Below are positions 25,258-34,062 of a stretch of 64,000 bases of DNA, piece by piece. The stretch is from NCBI RefSeq assembly GCF_001434935.1, contig NZ_AZEG01000001.1:4914-68913 (forward strand), given 5' to 3'. Origin of the DNA: Liquorilactobacillus uvarum DSM 19971. GTDB taxonomy: Bacteria > Bacillota > Bacilli > Lactobacillales > Lactobacillaceae. Every line of letters begins with the position of its first letter. Positions within the stretch are counted from its first letter, which is position 1. Under the pieces are notes generated by a model. That model was not told where the DNA came from, did no database searches, and saw only the letters and a program-made list of their open reading frames with translations. The translations under genes and the position numbers were made by a program.

Positions 25258-26892
25258 TCACTTTTTCCAAGTTTTTGCTGTAAAGTCACGAATCAGTTTA
25301 GGCAAAAATTCAAACGAATACGGCTTATAGACTCGTTCCTTCCAGGTGTGTGCTCCTTTGCCAAATACACCAATGTCAACAGCTGGAATACTTAATGAGC
25401 GCATTTTATCGTAAGGCAGCGGGTAAATTTTCCCAGCAAGCGGGAAATTCTCAGTCAGTTTATTAATCTCCGCATTAGTTTCATCAATTGCCAAGTAACT
25501 GCTGTCAGACAGATAAGGAAAGAACTGTTTCATTTTAAAATCTTCTTCTTGTCCATAGTCAGTCAGAGTTGCTTTGAGCTTTTGATAAATACGTGAATCT
25601 TGTGCAATACTGTTATGCGGACAGAATGGAGGTGCTAAAAACAGAACCACTTTTGCCACATTATCATTGAGCTGTTTATCTAAATAATCAATTAATGCAA
25701 AACCGATTTCTCTTTTATCAAGCCCTTGGTTTTTCAACCAAAAAGAATGTATCAAGTCATCCACTTGAACACCTTCTTGATGAAGATAGTCCAAATACTC
25801 AGCGAATGTGAACACCTTAATTTTTCGTTCATCCTGAACTGCCGGAAATGACAAGCCATTCAGATACGCGGACTGCTTTGCTGCCAAATCTGCGACTAAA
25901 TCACTACAATCGTGCTGAACTGCTTCTTTTAAATGCTGCAAGATCTCATAAACGGGACGCTTGTATGTGAATGTATTAAAGTACATATGCGTAACCTTAG
26001 CAGTTTGAACATTATAGAAATCCTTTTGATCTCGAAGCATCAGACATGATGACGGCAATATTTCTTCATCTGGAATATCTTCCACAAACTCTGGATTATT
26101 ATTAATCAACAAATTGATACGGCTAGCAACCAACGTAGAATCAACTCCAGCATATGTGTTACCAACATGTGTCTCGATCCCTTTAATGTAAAAACAAGTT
26201 AAAGCTTTGCCTGCAGCCCCATAATAGATATATTTCTGCTGATCTCCTTCATATTTGGGACTGATAAAATCTGTATTAACAGCCACTTCATAAGTTAGGT
26301 TATAATTCTGCTTTAATTTTTCTAATTCATCTAGTGAAGCAATTGCACCACTGTGATCATTTTCTTCAACACAATTACCCATAAATAGCAGATTCCCCAT
26401 CATCTCTTCTGGATGCTCACTATAGTGGAGTAGATTAGCAAGATTAACAGCATCTCCACTTTTCATATCCAATGCTCCGCGGCCAAAAAGCCAATCACCT
26501 GAAAGTGCATCTTTTTGAATATCTGGATCCTCACTATAGCCTTTAAAATATTCATTCAGTTGATCTGAATCCAGTGCCTCCTCTTTTAAAACTCCAAAAT
26601 CGTCGATTCCAACAGTATCCATATGTGAATGATAAATGACTGTCTTTGTCGCCCCTTCCTTCTTTATAAAGGCAAAAACATTCTTTCTTCCCAATGAGTC
26701 ACCCGGAAGTTTCTGAGTCCATACAAAATCAGGATGTTGTTGAAAAAATGGGAAACTACGTAAAATTTTTTCAACTTCCTCAGCAATTGCAACTTCACCA
26801 GCAGTACCATTAACACTTTTCACACTAACAAGCTTGCGTGTAATTGCTTCTATTCGCTGTTCATCTGACAATAATTCTAGTTCTTGATACAT
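25258..26892 (-). CDS. rocB: RocB-like M20 family metallohydrolase
   Basis: About 544 residues, roughly the length of Bacillus RocB, which is associated with arginine utilisation. M20 metal ligands: YHSHMDTVG (His and Asp), GRGALDMKSG (bridging Asp), CVEENDHSG (Glu-Glu). C-terminal part includes FLAPPFCPHN and the final metal-site region. M20 enzymes hydrolyse amide bonds of small amino-acid derivatives; the RocB reaction itself is not known for certain. First gene of the minus-strand operon that continues with the deiminase-family gene, which starts about 12 bases before its stop codon in close packing. ATG 26892 chosen; a TTG at 26907 is also possible. Confidence 0.85.
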   Translation of the reverse strand: MYQELELLSDEQRIEAITRKLVSVKSVNGTAGEVAIAEEVEKILRSFPFFQQHPDFVWTQKLPGDSLGRKNVFAFIKKEGATKTVIYHSHMDTVGIDDFGVLKEEALDSDQLNEYFKGYSEDPDIQKDALSGDWLFGRGALDMKSGDAVNLANLLHYSEHPEEMMGNLLFMGNCVEENDHSGAIASLDELEKLKQNYNLTYEVAVNTDFISPKYEGDQQKYIYYGAAGKALTCFYIKGIETHVGNTYAGVDSTLVASRINLLINNNPEFVEDIPDEEILPSSCLMLRDQKDFYNVQTAKVTHMYFNTFTYKRPVYEILQHLKEAVQHDCSDLVADLAAKQSAYLNGLSFPAVQDERKIKVFTFAEYLDYLHQEGVQVDDLIHSFWLKNQGLDKREIGFALIDYLDKQLNDNVAKVVLFLAPPFCPHNSIAQDSRIYQKLKATLTDYGQEEDFKMKQFFPYLSDSSYLAIDETNAEINKLTENFPLAGKIYPLPYDKMRSLSIPAVDIGVFGKGAHTWKERVYKPYSFEFLPKLIRDFTAKTWKK

Positions 26893-27215
26893 CTCCACCA
26901 CTTCCAAGTTATAAAAAAATATAATTAAAACTTAATGTGATTATAATTTACTCTCAATGTCATGTCAATAAATATAACAATGCCTAAAGACTGAAACTTT
27001 TTGCTTTCAAAAGTCAGCGAGCAATCTACTAACTGCTATTATGCATAAAACTGTAGTGTTACAGTTTACATGTTAATATATATTCTTGATTGCGGTTTAA
27101 ATATTCAACAATACTTTTTGACCTTTATTATCTCAAGTAATGGGTAACTGTTGCACTAGCTATATGGACGGCTGTATGTTATGTCTTTTAACATTCAAAG
27201 GAGAATGCGCTTATT

Positions 27216-27320
27216 ATGCCCACTTTCATTCACAATTCAGCCATCGTAAAAACATCATCCAGATTAAATTTAAATGAGTTTCAATTTAGTTTTCACGTGA
27301 TTTTTAGTAAAAATCATTAA
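27216..27320 (+). CDS. Possible 34-residue peptide
   Basis: ATG at 27216 with AAGGAG 12 bases upstream; the frame encodes a short mixed peptide (MPTFIHNSAIVKTSSRLNLN at the start) with no clear membrane helix. The ribosome site is good but rather distant; another ATG at 27204 opens a 14-residue frame. It sits in the 0.9-kb gap between RocB and the GT39 gene. Tentative. Confidence 0.25.
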   Translation: MPTFIHNSAIVKTSSRLNLNEFQFSFHVIFSKNH

Positions 27321-27514
27321 TTCAAAGCATACTTTGAATTATGCATACACTTTTTCCCCCATTTGGTGCCGGGTCAAAAAAATGTAGCTTAAACCGATTT
27401 TAAAATTTTTGCATTATTGTTTGTTGAAATCAGCTAAAAATGCATGAACAAAAAGAATGTGTATAAAAAGTTGGTAAAAACTTGAGTACGAATACAAAGT
27501 TAGGAGGAAAACTT

Positions 27515-27655
27515 ATGGACACCTGTTATACAGCATCGCTAAAGAAACTAACGCATAACTCAGCTTTTGAACTAATTCCCTTTTGGATTGTGAGAATTAC
27601 ACCTAAATTAGGCTACATTCGTAACTCTAAATTAAAGCCGAACAACTATCGATAG
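27515..27655 (+). CDS. Possible 46-residue peptide with strong RBS
   Basis: The sequence TAGGAGGAAAACTT directly precedes the ATG at 27515, giving a near-consensus ribosome site with ideal spacing. The frame encodes a basic peptide of 46 residues with a short hydrophobic core (SAFELIPFWIVRI) and a polar, basic C-terminus. No family is recognised. It lies between two minus-strand genes in an otherwise gene-free gap and is followed by the hairpin at 27662-27709. It could be a secreted or signalling peptide or a regulatory short ORF; conservation is needed to judge. Confidence 0.35.
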   Translation: MDTCYTASLKKLTHNSAFELIPFWIVRITPKLGYIRNSKLKPNNYR

Positions 27656-27661
27656 GCTAAA

Positions 27662-27709
27662 TAAAAGATCCAGTTAGAAACTGATTATAGTCAATTTCTA
27701 ACTGGATCT
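27662..27709. terminator. Terminator of the GT39 gene
   Basis: Near-perfect arms AGATCCAGTTAGAAA (27666-27680) and TTTCTAACTGGATCT (27695-27709). On the minus strand it ends TTTTATT, fitting the GT39 gene; it could also act for the small plus-strand ORF. Confidence 0.7.
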
Positions 27710-27813
27710 AATCTTAGATTATCTTATTCGGTAAGGCTCAACACTTATCAATCTTTTGCATTACAGTCTTTTTGAATATATATATTTCTGCTAAACTGCC
27801 ATATTTTAAAACT

Positions 27814-30006
27814 TTAATTTAATTTATATAATGTGCCACTTTGTCCTCCCATCGATCCACCTGATGGCTGGGATTGATTCTTAGACATTCCTTTTTGCCC
27901 TTGACCACCAGCGCTAGGCTTTTTCATCCCGCTAGGAGCTTTGCCGCCGGTTTTTTGACCTTTTGCAGCCATTTTTTTGAATGAACCTTTAGGCGCTTGT
28001 CCTTTTTGACCATTCGGTCGTCCCGTCGTTCCACGTTTGTTCAGTGAGGTACCTTGCTGTTTTTGATTAGAAGTTGCGGAAGTTGTATCTGTATATTCTT
28101 TTGTTTTAACTTTGGTTCCATGTTTTTTAACCCATCTAATAATAGAACTGCTTGTTGTTTTGCCTGAAAGATAGAAGTACTTGACTTTTCCTTCTTTGAC
28201 CATTTTTTTGAACTGTGCGAGAGAAATTGCATTATCCGTACCATTGTATCCGCCAATTGTCATCACAGCTCTTTTTGTTTTAATAATATATGGTGCAGCT
28301 GTATTAGAGTCCATTGTTGCGAACAAATACTTAGTATTTTTAGTGTTTTTTTCAAGATACTTGATCATTTTTGTATTTGCACTCTCACTGCCTAGACCAC
28401 CACTAGATTGACCAGAATTACTTAGCAGGTCAGGCCCAGCCGACGGAATTGCATCAGATGCTCCTGCTAAAGTAGGTGTCAAAGACCAGAACCCGGGGGC
28501 AAGAGTTAAAAACGCCACTGCTAAAGCTCCATAGATCAAATTTTTGTGCAACTTCTGATAGAATACTGCCAAAAGTGAAGTTCCTATCGTTCCTACAATA
28601 ATTGTCCAACTGAGCCACGGGTAATAACTGTAGACATACCAAGCTTGCAATCCTGCAGTTATCCAAAAGCCGCTGGCTATCAAATAAAGTTGCCAACGAT
28701 CACGTTGTTTCTTTAGTGATTCGATAAACGTCGTTACACCAATAGCCGATAGAACGGCCAGAGGTGGGGCAAGCATAATCATGTAGTATGGATGGAAAAA
28801 ACTGGCAATACTGAAAAAACCAGCGACTGGAACTAACCAGCCAGCCCAATAAAGCAGCTGTTGTTGCTTTTGAGTCGTTTTCCACCATTTTTTCTGACGT
28901 TTAACTTCATACAGGTATGCAGCAATTAAACCTACAAGAGCTAAGGGAAATAGCCAGCTGACCTGTTGACCCAGAGCTTTTTGTAAAAGCCTAGACGGCC
29001 CAGCAGTTCCAATGTTAAAGGCTCCGCTGCCTCCACCTTGAGTACCCTGTCCTCCAGTTTGTTGTTTTCCCATTTGTTGGCCGCCCTTATTGGCTGTAGC
29101 AGTAGCTCCAGGAGATTTCATTTTCTTGCTGCCAGTTGGTCGATTTTTCGTTTTTCCTTGCGCTGGTTGTTTTTTCTGAGAGTTCCCCATTCCGCTGAAT
29201 CTTCCGCCAGTTCCTGTTGACTGTCCTAACAAACGCTGACTGCCGTTATAACCAAAAGCTAAGTTTAGAACAGAATTAGTAGAGGAACTTCCAATATAAG
29301 GGCGTTTGCTGGAACTAGTCGAATCAACAGCCAACGGCCATAATAGTGTGAAGATAGTTACAGCAGCCGTTGCAACAAATAAATGCACCACCTTCTTCTT
29401 CCAGCCAACCGTAGAAGCAATCCAATAGAAAAAGTACATTGCCGGCAAAACCATGAATGCTTGCAGCATCTTAATATTAAAAGCAATCCCAATTAGAGCA
29501 AATGCAATTGCTACAAGCCATACTTTATGCTTTTTCACCGCCAACTGCAGGATATAACCTGCTAATAACAAGAAGAAAACCAAAGTTGCATCCATATTAT
29601 TTGTGCGCGAGTCAGCAACAACGATCGGTGTAATTGTCATAAAAAGGGCACCTAAATTGGCAGCAAGTCTGCCAAAATATGGCCGAATCATCTTATAAAT
29701 CAAAGCAACCGAACCAATTCCGAATAAAACTGAAGATAAAACAATACTCCAGCTATGTAGCCCAAAAATTTTGACACTCGCAACCATAAACCATAACGCA
29801 ACTGGAGGCTTATCAACAGTGATAAAACCTGCAGGATCAAAACTCGCATACCAAAAGTTTTTCCAACTTTTGCTCATACTGATAATAGCAGATGTATAAA
29901 AATCATTTGATGAACCTGCTTTCCAAATACTCCAACCATATAAAAAAGCGGCGAAAATTAAAATACCTATTAGCCACCCGTCTAACCGTTTAAACTTTTC
30001 TTTCAT
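27814..30006 (-). CDS. Family 39 glycosyltransferase (YkcB/ArnT-like membrane protein)
   Basis: 730 residues, about a dozen helices. The catalytic-loop pattern is at the start: NDFYTSAIISMS, FDPAGFITVDKPPVALW with the conserved acidic residue before KPPV, and RTNNMDATLVF. GT39 enzymes use a polyprenyl-phosphate sugar to glycosylate lipids or wall polymers. The long extracytoplasmic segment at about 262-330 and the C-terminal 90 residues are low-complexity, rich in Gly, Gln, Lys, Ser and Pro. The middle carries a globular domain (TMDSNTAAPYIIKTKRAVMT, MTIGGYNGTDNAI). Monocistronic. The acceptor cannot be inferred. Confidence 0.85.
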   Translation of the reverse strand: MKEKFKRLDGWLIGILIFAAFLYGWSIWKAGSSNDFYTSAIISMSKSWKNFWYASFDPAGFITVDKPPVALWFMVASVKIFGLHSWSIVLSSVLFGIGSVALIYKMIRPYFGRLAANLGALFMTITPIVVADSRTNNMDATLVFFLLLAGYILQLAVKKHKVWLVAIAFALIGIAFNIKMLQAFMVLPAMYFFYWIASTVGWKKKVVHLFVATAAVTIFTLLWPLAVDSTSSSKRPYIGSSSTNSVLNLAFGYNGSQRLLGQSTGTGGRFSGMGNSQKKQPAQGKTKNRPTGSKKMKSPGATATANKGGQQMGKQQTGGQGTQGGGSGAFNIGTAGPSRLLQKALGQQVSWLFPLALVGLIAAYLYEVKRQKKWWKTTQKQQQLLYWAGWLVPVAGFFSIASFFHPYYMIMLAPPLAVLSAIGVTTFIESLKKQRDRWQLYLIASGFWITAGLQAWYVYSYYPWLSWTIIVGTIGTSLLAVFYQKLHKNLIYGALAVAFLTLAPGFWSLTPTLAGASDAIPSAGPDLLSNSGQSSGGLGSESANTKMIKYLEKNTKNTKYLFATMDSNTAAPYIIKTKRAVMTIGGYNGTDNAISLAQFKKMVKEGKVKYFYLSGKTTSSSIIRWVKKHGTKVKTKEYTDTTSATSNQKQQGTSLNKRGTTGRPNGQKGQAPKGSFKKMAAKGQKTGGKAPSGMKKPSAGGQGQKGMSKNQSQPSGGSMGGQSGTLYKLN

Positions 30007-30383
30007 TCATTACTCACATCCCTCTCTTTTTTGAATAAACATTACTAAGTAGTCTAACCAAGCATTTCCAACACAACAACATGCATATACAGGCCATACA
30101 CATAAGATTAAGCCTACTTTTTTTAGCTACTTTATATAAATCAATATTTTTTCCTTAAGAGTTATTAATTTTTTATATAGAAATCGCGTCTAACTAAACT
30201 GCTTTTTGAAAAAGGCAAAAAGCTTACTGCATTGACTTGAACAAATTTATTCAAACAATAAGTTGCTCAAGACTATCTAAACAATTTGTGTAATTAATAG
30301 CAAAACATCCTTCCCTAAAACAGAAAGAGTACATTAAAATAAATCAAAATTTTTCTTATGTGATAAAAAAACAGTATACAAAA
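30007..30383. other. Intergenic region, no gene seen
   Basis: AT-rich spacer between the GT39 gene and the terminator of the LanC-like operon. I see only possible promoter-like AT stretches for the GT39 gene and no supported gene or RNA. Confidence 0.5.
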
Positions 30384-30423
30384 AGCAGCCTGATCAATGA
30401 TAAAAAACTGACAACAGACTGCT
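30384..30423 (-). terminator. Terminator of the LanC-like operon
   Basis: AGCAGCCTG (30384-30392) pairs with CAGACTGCT (30415-30423) with one mismatch; minus-strand reading ends GCTTTTTG. Confidence 0.65.
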
Positions 30424-30506
30424 ATTTAAAAATATGCTTTTTTCATCCTAAAACATTATTAGATGTAGATCTTTTATTTTAAAATTATTTTCTTATGAAA
30501 CAACCG

Positions 30507-31682
30507 TTAATTGTAACTATTTTTAATAAAATCAACTAACCGTGTCATACCTTCCTTAATAACTGTCGTCGAAGAAACTAAGCTTACTCGCAAATACCCT
30601 CTCCCTTTAGAACCAAATGTGCTGCCTGCCACAACCGCTATATGTTTTTTTTCTAATAATTTTTTTGCAAATTCAATATCATCAGCACTATCTAATGGTA
30701 GTTTCACCCATAGGAAAAAAGTTCCAGCTGATGGAAGAACCTCTATTTTAGCTTCTTTTAAAATTGAAAGTGCCACATTACGTCTAGTAAGATATGTCTG
30801 TTTTAAATTTGCTCGTTCCATGTCTTGTGTTTTTAACGCAAAACTAGCAGCATCTTGAATAGCTCCAAACGTACCTCCAAGCGAACTTTGCACATATTGC
30901 TTTAGCAACTTTATTACCTTGCGGTTGCCAACTGCAAATGCAATTCTCCAACCAGCCATATTAAAAGTTTTGGAAAGTGTGTAAATTTCGACTCCTACAG
31001 TTTTTGCATTACGAGTAGCTAAAAAACTGGGCGCTTTTTTTCCAAAACTAATATCTGAATAGGCAAAATCGTGTGCAACGACAATTTCATTTTTTTCAGC
31101 AAAATGGACAACATTTTCAAAAAAATCTGATGTAGCCCCTGCACCTGTAGGATTATGCGGATAATTCAAAAACATTAACTTAGCTTTTTTCCGAATATCA
31201 GCCGGAATTTGTTTCAAATCAGGTAAATATCTATTCTTTGCAGTGAGCTCCATTCGATAGACCTTTCCTCCAGCCATATAAGCACCATTTTGATACCCAA
31301 AAAATGCTGGATCTGGACTAAGAATAACTTCATTTGGATTCACCAGAATCATCGGTAATGCCGTCAACGCTGCAAGGGATCCATTAAAAATGGTAACTTC
31401 ATCTCTTTGCAGATGTACTCCATACTCTTTTAAATAAAAGTTTATAATTTCAATTTTTAAAGATTCTTTTCCTCCATATGGTGGATATCCATGATTTTTT
31501 GGATTCAATGATTCTTCATTTAACTTTTCAACAATGTTCGGTGATGTAGGAAGATCTGGATTACCGCGACCCAAATTAATAACTTTAATTCCTTGATCGT
31601 TTAATCTTTGAATATGATTTTGTTGTTGCGCCAAAAAATGTGCTGTACGCCTATTAATCCTGTCAGAACTTTTTATCTCCAT
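30507..31682 (-). CDS. Class I/II PLP-dependent aminotransferase of the LanC-like operon
   Basis: About 391 residues, fold type I. INLGRGNPDLPTSPNIVEKL, GYPPYGGKESLK, NYPHNPTGAGAT and the PLP lysine in YTLSKTFNMAGWRIAFAVGN (about 234) are clear. The overall pattern matches the aspartate/aromatic aminotransferase subgroup; the amino acid is not known. Start ATG 31682 overlaps the stop codon of the dehydrogenase upstream, and a TTG at 31685 is equally possible. Last gene of the five-gene T-box-controlled operon. In that setting it may transaminate the amino acid sensed by the T-box or a product made from it. Confidence 0.85.
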   Translation of the reverse strand: MEIKSSDRINRRTAHFLAQQQNHIQRLNDQGIKVINLGRGNPDLPTSPNIVEKLNEESLNPKNHGYPPYGGKESLKIEIINFYLKEYGVHLQRDEVTIFNGSLAALTALPMILVNPNEVILSPDPAFFGYQNGAYMAGGKVYRMELTAKNRYLPDLKQIPADIRKKAKLMFLNYPHNPTGAGATSDFFENVVHFAEKNEIVVAHDFAYSDISFGKKAPSFLATRNAKTVGVEIYTLSKTFNMAGWRIAFAVGNRKVIKLLKQYVQSSLGGTFGAIQDAASFALKTQDMERANLKQTYLTRRNVALSILKEAKIEVLPSAGTFFLWVKLPLDSADDIEFAKKLLEKKHIAVVAGSTFGSKGRGYLRVSLVSSTTVIKEGMTRLVDFIKNSYN

Positions 31683-32743
31683 CAATACTGTACCTCTTCC
31701 AAATAATCCAATGCCTGGAAAACTCTTTTTACTGAAATATCAGGAAAAACAGAACGCATTCTAGTATTATCTTTAGCAACGACAACATTAGCCAACACAG
31801 CTCGTTTTTTCTTATCATTTTTAAAATTTAACTCAGCTAAAGTAGTTGGTAATCCTAGTTTGTGATAAAAAGAGACCAGTTTTTTTATCACATTAAATTC
31901 CTTCTCAAGAGTCAGCTGAAACAAAATTCCTACTGCAACAATTTCACCATGTGTTTTGTGGTAACCCGGACATGCTTTGATATAACCATTGTAAAAACTG
32001 TGAGCTGCCACACTGCGGCCGTTTAGACCAGCCATACCATCCACTGAAGCTGCTACTAAAAAAATTGTATCCAAAAGGTTTTTTAATTCTTCTTCATCTA
32101 ATAATTTTAAATTATCCACCTTGAGGATCTGTTCTTTACAAATTTCAATCAATTTTCGTGAGATTTCTAGAATTACCTTGTTAGTTTTACTAATTGGAAT
32201 TCTTCTGCGAATTTCATACCATTTTGCAAGTGTATCTCCAATTCCAGAAAGAAAATACTGGTATGGAGCTTGTCTCAATAGTTCAGGTTCTACCAAAACA
32301 GTATCAACACTTTGAGAATGTCGAACAGCAGAAAGCATCTCATGTTTTTCTGAGTAAACAATACTTTTAGTAGTAATGCAAGCACAATTTGAAGGCAACG
32401 TTGGAATGCTAATCAACGGAATTTTCAGGTTATTTGCAACACATTTAGCCGTATCTAGTAATTGCCCTCCTCCCAGCGCCAGTAGCACATCACCTTTTCT
32501 AGTTTCTTCTGTTAACCTTCCAATTTCAGTAAAGGTACAGTTTCCTTTGAAGAGCAGCGTAGTATAGTTAACGAACAAATTATTGTCGACAAATCCCTTA
32601 ACTGCCTGCTTTACCTGTTTATCAGTCATAATCACAGGTGAATTAAATGCTCGTTCTTCAATCAACTCTGTTATTTTTTTAAGAACACCCCGTTCGTTAA
32701 GATACTGCTGTGGGCTCAAGATAACACTATTTTTTGTAATCAT
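31682..32743 (-). CDS. Iron-containing alcohol dehydrogenase family protein (GldA-like)
   Basis: 353 residues. The nucleotide-binding GGGQLLDTAKCVA (about 92-104) and IPTLPSNCACIT are typical of the glycerol dehydrogenase / iron-type dehydrogenase group. Metal ligands are probably the Asp in GIGDTLAKW and His residues in RSVAAHSFYNG and KTHGEIVAVG. These enzymes interconvert alcohols and aldehydes or ketones with NAD(P), using Zn or Fe. The start ATG overlaps the LanC-like stop codon (ATGA), and its own stop overlaps the aminotransferase start, so the three are translationally coupled. The substrate is unknown. Confidence 0.85.
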   Translation of the reverse strand: MITKNSVILSPQQYLNERGVLKKITELIEERAFNSPVIMTDKQVKQAVKGFVDNNLFVNYTTLLFKGNCTFTEIGRLTEETRKGDVLLALGGGQLLDTAKCVANNLKIPLISIPTLPSNCACITTKSIVYSEKHEMLSAVRHSQSVDTVLVEPELLRQAPYQYFLSGIGDTLAKWYEIRRRIPISKTNKVILEISRKLIEICKEQILKVDNLKLLDEEELKNLLDTIFLVAASVDGMAGLNGRSVAAHSFYNGYIKACPGYHKTHGEIVAVGILFQLTLEKEFNVIKKLVSFYHKLGLPTTLAELNFKNDKKKRAVLANVVVAKDNTRMRSVFPDISVKRVFQALDYLEEVQY

Positions 32744-34053
32744 AGAAAATTATCACCTATTTCTTGCGATTCTGCATAAGGATCATCCACTAATCGATGG
32801 TACTTGAAGGTTTGATCAACCAATTGCTGAAATTGTAATAATGAAGCGGCAATTCCAGCCGTACCATCATAGTATCCGAGCGCTGCTGTCAAAACATCAG
32901 GATTTTTTCGTTCAAATGCTTGCAACCATTTGAAGGTCCCATCTTTTTTAATAGCGCGATTAAGCAAAATATCAGCGGTTGCCTTTGCTTTTTGAAAATA
33001 ATTCTGATTTTTTGTTGCTAGAAAAACACCAATATATAATTGAAGTACACCTGCAGTCCCGCAGCAATAATTGTCTGTATTCCAAAAACCTGATGATCGT
33101 TCTTCTGGCACATGTAATACCGAAAGTCCATTAATTGCTTTATAAAAATCTTTTAAATAATCTTTTTGTTTAGTTATCTTATAATATTCGAAAAAATATC
33201 TTGAAACGCCTACTGGCCCCCCGCAGTATCCTGCATAGCACATATGATTATCATCAGGTAAATAATGTGGCAGTAAAATAGCATCTCCAGCTACTGTCAT
33301 CTTTTCATAAAATTCCTTAATACCATCAGTAGCCCGCAAAAAACGCGAATCATCAGTTATTTGATAGATTTTCAAAAGTGTATATGCTACTCCGGATGGT
33401 CCTAGAGGAAAGCCTGTATTAAATTTTCCGATCGGTCCACCTACATACTTCAAGTCTAACCCGATAAAATAATTACCATAGACAGGGTCATGTTTTTGTT
33501 GAGTAAGCAAAAACTCTCCGTATCTTCTAATGGCAGAATTTAAACCCGGCAACTCATACTTTCCAACAAGCGAGATTAAAAATAAAACTGTACCAGAATC
33601 GGCAACAATTCCTGATTGCCCACTCCAACAGCCTTCTTTATTTTGTTCCTTGATAATCTCATTGGTAATTTGCGTGACAATCTCTTTAAACCTTTTCTCT
33701 TTTGTAAGTTCATATAATTCATTTAGAATATACGCAACGCCCGCATACCCGGTCGTAAAGGCATACTTTGAAAAAGCTTTTTTTAAATTTCTGCGCTGCG
33801 ACCAACGATAAACCAAGTAATTGCCTGCTTGGGTTGCGATCTTCAGATACTCATCTTTTGTTGTTGTTTCGTATAAGCCTAACAACAACTTAATAATTCC
33901 AGAGCTGCCTGCATATAAGCTGATTTCATCATAATATTTCCATCCCCCTTGAAATGCATTAGTAATGTCCCAGTAGATTCCTTCATTACTTTCTATCTTA
34001 TATTGATCAATATATTTAAATGCCTGTTCAGCACCTTGTAAATATTTTTTCAT
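32740..34053 (-). CDS. LanC-like (lanthionine synthetase C family) protein
   Basis: 437 residues forming about seven alpha-hairpin repeats, each with a G-x-x-G turn: YAGSSGII, TTGYAGVA, WSGQSGI, FPLGPSGVA, YCGGPVGV, YCCGTAGV, YYDGTAGI. Two carry probable zinc ligands: the Cys in AGYCGGP and Cys-Cys in NYCCGTAG (canonical LanC has Cys-His-Gly). The third-repeat His that acts in NisC (AHG) appears replaced in GFPLGPSG. No precursor peptide, LanB or LanM gene is present, so this is not a lantibiotic cyclase operon. It may add a thiol to an unsaturated acceptor, or be a structural relative with another role. ATG with AGGAGATTCG upstream. Confidence 0.75.
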   Translation of the reverse strand: MKKYLQGAEQAFKYIDQYKIESNEGIYWDITNAFQGGWKYYDEISLYAGSSGIIKLLLGLYETTTKDEYLKIATQAGNYLVYRWSQRRNLKKAFSKYAFTTGYAGVAYILNELYELTKEKRFKEIVTQITNEIIKEQNKEGCWSGQSGIVADSGTVLFLISLVGKYELPGLNSAIRRYGEFLLTQQKHDPVYGNYFIGLDLKYVGGPIGKFNTGFPLGPSGVAYTLLKIYQITDDSRFLRATDGIKEFYEKMTVAGDAILLPHYLPDDNHMCYAGYCGGPVGVSRYFFEYYKITKQKDYLKDFYKAINGLSVLHVPEERSSGFWNTDNYCCGTAGVLQLYIGVFLATKNQNYFQKAKATADILLNRAIKKDGTFKWLQAFERKNPDVLTAALGYYDGTAGIAASLLQFQQLVDQTFKYHRLVDDPYAESQEIGDNFL

Positions 34054-34062
34054 TCGAATCTC

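Noticed and set aside
30507..34053. Lantibiotic biosynthetic cluster
   Set aside because: No precursor peptide, LanB/LanM, protease or immunity gene; only a LanC-like protein is present.
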